A stretch of DNA of 8,148 nt from contig JBNMQC010000108.1 of the NCBI GenBank assembly GCA_051277445.1, positions 1 to 8,148 on the forward strand, written 5' to 3'. Positions within the stretch are counted from its first letter, which is position 1, and each line of letters opens with the position of its first letter. The notes below the pieces were generated by a model that had not been told where the DNA came from, searched no databases, and saw nothing but the letters and a program-made list of their open reading frames with translations. Origin of the DNA: Bermanella sp051277445. GTDB lineage: Bacteria; Pseudomonadota; Gammaproteobacteria; Pseudomonadales; Oceanobacteraceae. The position numbers and the translations under genes were made by a program. Positions 1 to 4,994 of the stretch are shown in pieces.

Positions 1-684
1 GATTATGTCGAATTAGAAGCTTATTTGTTACACTTTAAACCACTATTTTCACGTCAAGATACCAGCATGCGCGCCGATTCTTTAATAATTCTCGATTTTG
101 AAACCACGGGCTTATCGCCAGATATGGGGGACCGCGCCATTGAAATTGGAGCGGTGCGATTAGAAGGCGGTGAGGTGGTGGATAAATTCCAAGCACTCAT
201 GAATCCGGGGTTTCAGGTGTCAAGCTTCATTGCGGATTACACCGGCATTAGCAACGCGATGCTGGCTGATGCGCTAAGTTGCGAAGAGGTGATGCATGAA
301 TTCGCCAACTTTATACAAGGCTCAAATTTAATTGCGCATAATGCATCCTTCGATAAACGCTTTTTAGATGCGGAACTCGCCCGCATTGGTCGCCACTATG
401 ATGGTGAGTTTTCGTGCTCGTTATTGGTGTCCCGCCGTGTGTTCCAAGATGCAACCAGTCATAAGTTAGGAGAACTTGTGAAATATACAAGGGTGAAAAG
501 CAATGGCGAATTTCACCGCGCTTTATATGATTCTGAAATGACCGCTAAGGTTTGGCTTGCCATGCTGGATGATATTGGTGAGCGCTACGGCGCGTTTGAT
601 TTAAGTTTCGAGCAGATTAAAACGCTAGCTAAAACTCCAAAAAAATCCGTGGGTAAATTACTCGCAGGTTGGGCGAGTGCTTAG
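1..684 (+). CDS. DnaQ-like DEDDh 3'-5' exonuclease (5' partial)
   Basis: This is a single-domain member of the DnaQ/RNase T exonuclease superfamily, which removes nucleotides from 3' ends using two metal ions. Exo I is LDFETTG (Asp codon at 94, Glu codon at 100). Exo II is HNASFD (Asp codon at 352). Exo III is HRALYD (His codon at 514, Asp codon at 529). Together these give the DEDDh set complete. The frame is open to base 1. The first in-frame ATG is at 67, but it lies only nine codons before the catalytic Asp, has no convincing Shine-Dalgarno, and the upstream codons read like protein (DYVELEAYL). I therefore favour a start outside the window; a TTG at 25 or the ATG at 67 remain possible. 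It may be a repair or proofreading-type nuclease, but it is too small and divergent to call the replicative epsilon subunit. It is unrelated in function to the catabolic genes downstream. Confidence 0.85.
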   Translation, partial: DYVELEAYLLHFKPLFSRQDTSMRADSLIILDFETTGLSPDMGDRAIEIGAVRLEGGEVVDKFQALMNPGFQVSSFIADYTGISNAMLADALSCEEVMHEFANFIQGSNLIAHNASFDKRFLDAELARIGRHYDGEFSCSLLVSRRVFQDATSHKLGELVKYTRVKSNGEFHRALYDSEMTAKVWLAMLDDIGERYGAFDLSFEQIKTLAKTPKKSVGKLLAGWASA

Positions 685-705
685 GCGATAGAATTAAAAT
701 GACGT

Positions 706-728
706 TACAGCACTCTATTTGTGCTGTA
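706..728. repeat. Inverted repeat / hairpin after the exonuclease gene
   Basis: TACAGCAC (706-713) and GTGCTGTA (721-728) form a perfect 8-bp stem with a 7-nt loop. It starts 22 bp after the exonuclease stop codon. It is followed by A-rich, not T-rich, sequence on the plus strand, so it is not a standard intrinsic terminator in that direction. It could stabilise the exonuclease mRNA 3' end or act with the adjacent hairpin at 747-767. Confidence 0.4.
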
Positions 729-742
729 TAAAAAATAGACAC

Positions 743-767
743 AAAAAAGCCCGCTAATAGCGGGCTT
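743..767 (-). terminator. Intrinsic terminator of ompW
   Basis: AAGCCCGCT (747-755) and AGCGGGCTT (759-767) form a perfect, GC-rich 9-bp stem around a 3-nt loop. On the minus strand the stem is followed by a run of Ts (complement of the A run at 743-748), the classic rho-independent form. It lies about 20 bp past the ompW stop codon. On the plus strand only a weak T tract follows, so any bidirectional action on the exonuclease transcript would be partial. Confidence 0.85.
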
Positions 768-786
768 AAGTTTAAAAACGTTATTA

Positions 787-1455
787 TTAGAATTTGTAAC
801 CGAAGTTAACGCGATACACCATAGGATCTAGATCATAATCGACGTTTAGCTCTCCCGCAGAGCCTTTAAGTGTGGCAGTGGTGCCAATTTTTGCGTACAT
901 GGCTGAGGCGTTGACAAACATATTTTCATTGATGCTGTAGTCAACCCCGGCTTGAACCGCTAAGCCTACGGAGTTATCTAATGATAACTTATCATAACCA
1001 AGCGCTTTTGCGTCTTTACCTGCCTTCTCGTCAAAGAAAACAGTGATGTTTAAACCACCGCCAATGTAAGGCTGAACGGCGGATGTTTTATCCATAAAGT
1101 AATACTGCGCACTAATGGTTGGTGGCAGGTGTTTAATCTCACCAATATCAGCACCTGGCGCACCAAGTGTTCCCGCCTTGGCAGTAATATCATGGGTGAA
1201 AGGAGTGGCACCTAATACTTCTACGCCAATTTGATCAGTGATCATATAAGTGGCAGAAATACCCAGTTGTGTATTGTCATTTGCTTTTACCGCCTGGCCT
1301 GCAACCTGATCAATATCATCAGAGGTTTTTTCTGGATTAACAGACGCTGTACCCACGCGCATTAAAATATCGCCAGCTTCATAAGCCATGGCAGGTGCAC
1401 TTAATAGCATCGCAGAAGAGATTAAAAGAACGGGGGCGTTTAGTTTTTTTATCAT
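787..1455 (-). CDS. ompW: OmpW-family outer-membrane porin
   Basis: The protein is a 222-residue, 8-stranded beta-barrel outer-membrane protein of the OmpW/AlkL family, which gives small hydrophobic molecules a path across the outer membrane. A Sec signal peptide is clear: KK at 3-4, a hydrophobic core, and AMA before a predicted cut after residue 24. The mature start YEAGDILMRVG and the internal HLPPTISAQYYF and QPYIGGGLNITVFF segments are family hallmarks. The protein ends in an aromatic residue (GYKF), as barrel proteins recognised by BamA do. The length matches the usual 200-230. An AGGA Shine-Dalgarno (complement of 1462-1465) sits 6 nt before the ATG. It is in the same direction as the TetR gene but 233 bp away, with its own candidate promoter and terminator, so it is probably monocistronic. 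A link to uptake of terpenes or other hydrophobic substrates is inference only. Confidence 0.9.
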   Translation of the reverse strand: MIKKLNAPVLLISSAMLLSAPAMAYEAGDILMRVGTASVNPEKTSDDIDQVAGQAVKANDNTQLGISATYMITDQIGVEVLGATPFTHDITAKAGTLGAPGADIGEIKHLPPTISAQYYFMDKTSAVQPYIGGGLNITVFFDEKAGKDAKALGYDKLSLDNSVGLAVQAGVDYSINENMFVNASAMYAKIGTTATLKGSAGELNVDYDLDPMVYRVNFGYKF

Positions 1456-1482
1456 GGGGTTTCCTTAGATTTCCCTTGGGTT

Positions 1483-1530
1483 TTTCTGCATATTAAGGGG
1501 ATTTAAAATGGTACAGATGATCTAAATCAA
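1483..1530 (-). promoter_or_regulatory. Candidate FNR/Anr-dependent promoter of ompW
   Basis: At 1517-1530 the sequence ATGAT-CTAA-ATCAA matches the FNR/Anr consensus TTGAT-N4-ATCAA at 9 of 10 fixed bases. On the minus strand a TAATAT -10 element lies at the complement of 1490-1495, predicting a start near 1483. That puts the box centre at about -40.5, close to the -41.5 position of class II FNR activation. No good -35 is needed in that arrangement. E. coli ompW is a known FNR target. The box and -10 are seen directly; function is inferred. Confidence 0.55.
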
Positions 1531-1552
1531 TTGTTTGACGCAAATTGATTTA
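1523..1552. repeat. 10-bp inverted repeat overlapping the FNR-like box
   Basis: TAAATCAATT (1523-1532) and AATTGATTTA (1543-1552) are perfect 10-bp arms separated by 10 bp. The left arm shares the ATCAA half of the FNR-like box at 1517-1530. It may be a second regulator site with half-site spacing of about two helical turns, or a by-product of AT-rich sequence. Confidence 0.4.
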
Positions 1553-1619
1553 TTATTTTTTAACCAGAAAAAAGCTGATTTAAAACAAGGTTTGAAGTTT
1601 AGGGTTGGTATAAAAGATG

Positions 1620-1645
1620 TTAATGGGGAAGTTCTTCCCCATTAA
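1620..1645 (-). terminator. Hairpin downstream of the TetR gene, possible terminator
   Basis: TAATGGGGAA (1621-1630) and TTCCCCATTA (1635-1644) form a perfect stem around GTTC, extended by one T-A pair to 1620/1645. It starts about 43 bp past the TetR stop codon and lies between that gene and the ompW promoter, where a terminator is expected. On the minus strand the bases after the stem (ACATCTTTTA) are only weakly T-rich, so termination may be inefficient. It could instead be a protein-binding palindrome. Confidence 0.5.
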
Positions 1646-1688
1646 AAATAGCAGTTAATTAAATGAGATTGTTTGAATTTCGAACGGT

Positions 1689-2315
1689 TTATTTGATAGC
1701 GAGTTTAAGTGTTTGCTCGGCAAGCGCATCCAGTGTGATGTCACCATCAGGACGATACCAGGTCGTTGTCCAGCCAATAGCACCGGTTAATAGACGTCTT
1801 AAAATGAAACCGTCGTGTTCGATTAACCCTTCGCTCTTACCTTGTTCGATTGTCGTCAGCCATAGGCTCTCGTATTCGTCGCGTAACTGAAGAATGTACT
1901 TTTGTTTGTCTTGACTAAGGCTTCGCCACTCGTAAACCAATACGCCCATGGCTTCACCGGTATCGGTATGAATCGACGCCAGTTCACAGGTGATTAATGC
2001 CAGTAGTTTTTCCTCAGCAGTATTGGCGTGTCTTAGTGCTTCATGCATACGAGCAATATTGATGATGATGGTCTCTTCCATCACACATAACAAAATAGCC
2101 TCTTTGCTTTTGAAGTGATGAAACAAGCTGCCTGATTGAATCCCAACGGCTGCGCCCAATTCACGAACCGTCGTTCGCTCATAGCCCTTGGTTTTAAATA
2201 AATGGGCCGCGGCGCGCATCAAGCGACCTTTAGCACTTTGCGGGTCGGTGATCTTACCTGAAGAGACCAGCTCAGTTAGTACTGCATCCACGGTGTGTTC
2301 CTTAAGAATTGGCAT
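1689..2315 (-). CDS. TetR/AcrR-family regulator, AtuR-like by context
   Basis: This is a 208-residue TetR-type repressor. The N-terminal helix-turn-helix covers about residues 27-75, with the typical TTVRELGAAVGIQSGSLFHHF block at 48-68, where SLFHHF is the recognition helix end. The C-terminal half is a ligand-binding domain, ending in WTTTWYRPDGDITLDALAEQ, a pattern I associate with the KstR2-like C-terminal class that often senses acyl-CoA thioesters. It is transcribed divergently from the catabolic operon, and a palindrome sits in the shared 130-bp control region, so autoregulation plus repression of the operon is the simplest model. AtuR of Pseudomonas holds the same role beside atu genes, though orthology is not shown. 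About 20 residues precede the HTH domain. The start at 2315 has only a weak Shine-Dalgarno (GGCGA). Confidence 0.88.
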   Translation of the reverse strand: MPILKEHTVDAVLTELVSSGKITDPQSAKGRLMRAAAHLFKTKGYERTTVRELGAAVGIQSGSLFHHFKSKEAILLCVMEETIIINIARMHEALRHANTAEEKLLALITCELASIHTDTGEAMGVLVYEWRSLSQDKQKYILQLRDEYESLWLTTIEQGKSEGLIEHDGFILRRLLTGAIGWTTTWYRPDGDITLDALAEQTLKLAIK

Positions 2316-2327
2316 ATTTCGCCATTA

Positions 2328-2356
2328 TTTATGAAACATTTGGTATTGTAAACCAA
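2328..2356 (-). promoter_or_regulatory. Candidate promoter of the TetR gene
   Basis: On the minus strand, TTGGTT (-35, complement of 2351-2356) and CATAAA (-10, complement of 2328-2333) are 17 bp apart. The -35 lies inside the inverted repeat at 2352-2369, so a bound repressor would block it. The predicted start, near 2321, would leave only about 6 nt of leader. A TACAAT at the complement of 2345-2350 is an alternative -10 but has no good -35. Confidence 0.35.
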
Positions 2357-2369
2357 GCGCTTGCTTGGT
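2340..2369. promoter_or_regulatory. Candidate TetR-regulator operator in the divergent promoter
   Basis: ACCAAGC (2352-2358) and GCTTGGT (2363-2369) are perfect 7-bp arms around GCTT. Nested within is the fully symmetric CAAGCGCTTG (2354-2363), and 2352-2365 fits AnCAAGnnCTTGnT, the operator consensus described for mycobacterial KstR2. A third half-site, TTGGT at 2340-2344, makes a second, overlapping inverted repeat with ACCAA at 2352-2356. The site is 36 bp upstream of the TetR start codon and 76 bp upstream of the SDR start, well placed to control both. AtuR was reported to bind two inverted repeats in its own divergent region; the sequences have not been compared here. Confidence 0.6.
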
Positions 2370-2399
2370 AGTGTGGTTTTATTGAATGAAATTAGAGTC

Positions 2400-2426
2400 T
2401 GCAGAGGTGGATTAATGCCCTCTGCA
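2400..2426 (+). repeat. Inverted repeat in the leader of the catabolic operon
   Basis: TGCAGAGG (2400-2407) and CCTCTGCA (2419-2426) are perfect 8-bp arms with an 11-nt loop. The repeat ends 9 bp before the AAGGA Shine-Dalgarno (2435-2439) of the SDR gene. It differs in sequence from the operator at 2352-2369. It could form an mRNA 5' stem-loop that stabilises the transcript, or be a second protein-binding site. There is no T run, so it is not an intrinsic terminator. Confidence 0.5.
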
Positions 2427-2445
2427 ACGTCATTAAGGAAGCCAT

Positions 2446-3333
2446 ATGTCTTATAACAGTGTGTTTAAACCCGGTTTGTTTACCAATACGGTCATGGTTG
2501 TGACAGGTGGCGGCAGCGGTATTGGTCGCTGTTGTGCTCATGAGTTAAGCCACCTAGGTGCTCATGTGGTGTTAATTGGTCGCAAAGAAGAAAAACTGAA
2601 AAAGGTTCAGGCTGAAATTATTGAAGATGGCGGCAGTGCAGATTACTGGTCTTGTGATATCCGAGAAGAAGAATCGGTTAAAGCCACAGTAAAAGCCATC
2701 AAAGAAAAGCATGGTGTGATTCATGGTCTGCTGAATAACGCAGGTGGTCAGTATCCGTCGCCACTAGCCGCTATCAATCAAAAAGGGTTTGAAACCGTTG
2801 TACGCACCAATCTTGTTGGCGGTTTTTTGTTTGCCCGTGAAGTGTACAACCAATCCATGGTGAAAACCGGTGGCAGTATCGTCAATATCATTGCGGATAT
2901 GTGGGGCGGTATGCCGGGTATGGGGCATTCTGGTGCGGCTCGTGCGGGTATGGAGAACTTCACCAAAACCGCAGCGTTTGAATGGGGCCAATCAGGTGTG
3001 CGTGTGAATGCCATCGCACCGGGCTGGATTATCTCAAGTGGCATGGACACCTATGAAGGTGCTTTTAAAGCCATTATTCCAAAGTTAGAGCAAGCGGTGC
3101 CGCTTTCACGTATGGGGACTGAGTCTGAAGTGAGTGGTGCAGTGAGCTTTCTATTGAGCGAAGCATCTGCGTTTGTCAGTGGTTCTACTTTGCGTATCGA
3201 TGGTGCAGCATCATTAGGCAATCGTATGTGGCCACTGCCCAAAGCTAAAAATAATACGCCTTATAATGGTTTTCATCGCGCGGTGATGCCAGAGGTTTTG
3301 CAAGGAAAAAATAACCATAAGCAGGAGGCCTAA
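2446..3333 (+). CDS. atuB: SDR-family oxidoreductase, AtuB/PECR-like
   Basis: This is a 295-residue classical-length short-chain dehydrogenase/reductase. The Rossmann nucleotide loop is TGGGSGIG (20-27), GRK at 45-47 after strand two favours NADP(H), and NNAG is at 97-100. The usual catalytic Tyr-x3-Lys is not there: the segment reads HSGAARAG (161-168), with His161 and Ala165 in those places, and the Ser position is also changed (NIIAD, 147-151). The same HSGAARAG block occurs in human peroxisomal trans-2-enoyl-CoA reductase (PECR). Pseudomonas AtuB/AtuG are annotated as citronellol/citronellal dehydrogenases, and the symbol here rests on position and general likeness. An enoyl-CoA or dienoyl-CoA reductase role is at least as plausible. 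An AAGGA Shine-Dalgarno lies 6 nt before the ATG. It is first in the operon; its stop is 2 bp from the next start. Confidence 0.8.
   Translation: MSYNSVFKPGLFTNTVMVVTGGGSGIGRCCAHELSHLGAHVVLIGRKEEKLKKVQAEIIEDGGSADYWSCDIREEESVKATVKAIKEKHGVIHGLLNNAGGQYPSPLAAINQKGFETVVRTNLVGGFLFAREVYNQSMVKTGGSIVNIIADMWGGMPGMGHSGAARAGMENFTKTAAFEWGQSGVRVNAIAPGWIISSGMDTYEGAFKAIIPKLEQAVPLSRMGTESEVSGAVSFLLSEASAFVSGSTLRIDGAASLGNRMWPLPKAKNNTPYNGFHRAVMPEVLQGKNNHKQEA
3323..3328 (+). promoter_or_regulatory. Strong ribosome binding site inside the SDR 3' end
   Basis: A full AGGAGG at 3323-3328 sits 7 nt before the ATG at 3336 and within the last codons of the SDR gene. It is the best Shine-Dalgarno in the window. It fixes the carboxyltransferase start and indicates translational coupling of the two genes. 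Confidence 0.85.
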
Positions 3334-3335
3334 TC

Positions 3336-4958
3336 ATGCCCGTATTGCAATCAGATATTGATGTTCATGGTCCAGGTTTTCAATCTAATAGCGAAGCCAT
3401 GCAGGTATGTATTGATGAGTTTCGAGCCGTTGAGCAAAAAGTAATTGAAAAAGAATTAGCCAGTACAGAAAAATTCATTCAGCGCAAAAAGTTGCTGCCA
3501 CGTGAACGCTTGAATCGTTTATTGGATGCAGGCTCGCCGTTTCTCGAAGTGATGGCCCTTGCAGGTTATAAAATGCACGACGATAAAGATGGCAGTGGAG
3601 CAGGTGGCGGCATTATTGCCGGTATTGGTTATGTGGCCAATATTCGCTGCATGATTGTAGTGAATAATTGTGCCATTAAAGGCGGCACCATCTCACCTGC
3701 TGGCTTAGATAAGTCCTTACGACTTCAAGAGATTGCCCAAGAAAATAATTTACCGGTGGTGAGCCTATCCGAAAGTGGTGGTGCGAACTTGAACTATGCC
3801 ACGGACATTTTTGTAAAAGGGGCGAAAGCGTTTGCTAATCAAGCGCGCATGTCTGCTCAAGGTTTGCCTCAAATCACGGTTGTGCATGGTAATGCAACCG
3901 CTGGAGGGGCGTATCAGCCAGGCTTATCTGATTGGGTTGTGTTAGTACGTGGCAAAGCGAAAATGTTTTTGGCAGGCCCGCCGCTATTAAAAGCCGCCAC
4001 GGGTGAAATTGCGACTGACGAAGAACTGGGTGGCTCCGAGATGCATGCACAAACTGCCGGTACAGCCGAGTATTTAGCCGAAGACGACGCTGACGGCATT
4101 CGTATTGCTCGCGAGATTATGCAAAGTTTACCTTGGAATGACCAAGTGGACCCAAGCGCGTTAAAACCTAGTTTATATGCGCAGCCGTTATATTCACCGG
4201 ATGAACTGATCGGTGTGGTGCCTGCTGATGCTAAACAACCTTACGACGTGCGTGAGATCTTAGCGCGTATAGCGGATGGCTCTGAATTTTTAGATTTTAA
4301 AAATGAATACGATAACCAAACCGTATGTGGTCGGATTAAGATCGAAGGCCATGCAGTGGGTATTATCGGTAACAACGGGCCGATTACACCAAAAGGTGCG
4401 GCAAAAGCGGCTCAATTTATTCAGTTGTGTGAGCAGAGTAATACGCCACTGTTATTTATTCATAACACCACAGGTTTTATGGTGGGCACGCAAAGTGAGC
4501 AAAACGGTGTGATTAAACACGGCTCTAAAATGATTCAAGCGGTTGCCAATGCAACGGTACCAAAAATAAGCATTAATGTTGGTGGCTCTTACGGTGCAGG
4601 CAACTACGCCATGTGCGGGCGTGGCTTGGACCCAAGTTTTATATTTGCATGGCCAAATAGTAAAACCGCTGTCATGGGTGGCGCTCAGGCAGGCAAAGTA
4701 TTGCGAATCGTGACAGAGGATAAGCAGCGCAAAATGGGTATGGAGCCCGATCCAAAAATGCTCGATACCATTGAGTTGGCCACCGCTCAAAAACTGGATG
4801 CGGGCTCTACCAGCTTATTTGGCACGGCTCGCTTATGGGACGACGGCATTATTGATCCACGTGATACTCGCCGTGTACTGGGTTATTGCTTAAGTATTTG
4901 CAAAGAAGCCCAAGCGCGTACATTGCAACCTAATTCATTCGGCGTGGCCCGTTTGTAA
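3336..4958 (+). CDS. atuC: Acyl-CoA carboxylase carboxyltransferase (beta) subunit, geranyl-CoA carboxylase type
   Basis: At 540 residues this matches the beta subunits of 3-methylcrotonyl-CoA and geranyl-CoA carboxylases, which move CO2 from biotin to the gamma carbon of a 2-enoyl-CoA. The N-terminal crotonase-like half carries KLLPRERLNRLLD (52-64), SGGAN (147-151) and ATAGGAYQPGLSD (187-199), where the acyl-CoA oxyanion site lies. The C-terminal half carries NTTGFMVG (377-384), GGSYGAGNYAMCGRG (416-430) and WPNSKTAVMGG (439-449), which form the carboxybiotin side. It pairs with the biotin carboxylase at 7071 to make the expected alpha6-beta6 enzyme. Placement ahead of the acyl-CoA dehydrogenase follows atuC-D-E-F, not liuA-B-C-D. 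Ala167 just before NQ replaces the aromatic residue I expect in methylcrotonyl enzymes (IF-F/Y-NQ), which could open the acyl pocket. The exact substrate is inferred. Confidence 0.88.
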   Translation: MPVLQSDIDVHGPGFQSNSEAMQVCIDEFRAVEQKVIEKELASTEKFIQRKKLLPRERLNRLLDAGSPFLEVMALAGYKMHDDKDGSGAGGGIIAGIGYVANIRCMIVVNNCAIKGGTISPAGLDKSLRLQEIAQENNLPVVSLSESGGANLNYATDIFVKGAKAFANQARMSAQGLPQITVVHGNATAGGAYQPGLSDWVVLVRGKAKMFLAGPPLLKAATGEIATDEELGGSEMHAQTAGTAEYLAEDDADGIRIAREIMQSLPWNDQVDPSALKPSLYAQPLYSPDELIGVVPADAKQPYDVREILARIADGSEFLDFKNEYDNQTVCGRIKIEGHAVGIIGNNGPITPKGAAKAAQFIQLCEQSNTPLLFIHNTTGFMVGTQSEQNGVIKHGSKMIQAVANATVPKISINVGGSYGAGNYAMCGRGLDPSFIFAWPNSKTAVMGGAQAGKVLRIVTEDKQRKMGMEPDPKMLDTIELATAQKLDAGSTSLFGTARLWDDGIIDPRDTRRVLGYCLSICKEAQARTLQPNSFGVARL

Positions 4959-4994
4959 GTATCTTTATTTTTTACTCTTTTTAAGGACAGCGAC

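Noticed and set aside
1663..1890. 75-codon plus-strand open frame over the TetR gene end
   Set aside because: It overlaps the real minus-strand TetR gene antisense, and its composition is that of a shadow frame.
4452..4790. 112-codon minus-strand open frame inside the carboxyltransferase gene
   Set aside because: It lies wholly within a well-supported gene whose motifs span it. The translated product resembles no family I know and has no regulatory signals.
4959..4994. T-rich stretch after the carboxyltransferase as an intrinsic terminator
   Set aside because: No stem-loop precedes the T runs, and the next gene follows with a good Shine-Dalgarno in the same pathway, so read-through is more likely.
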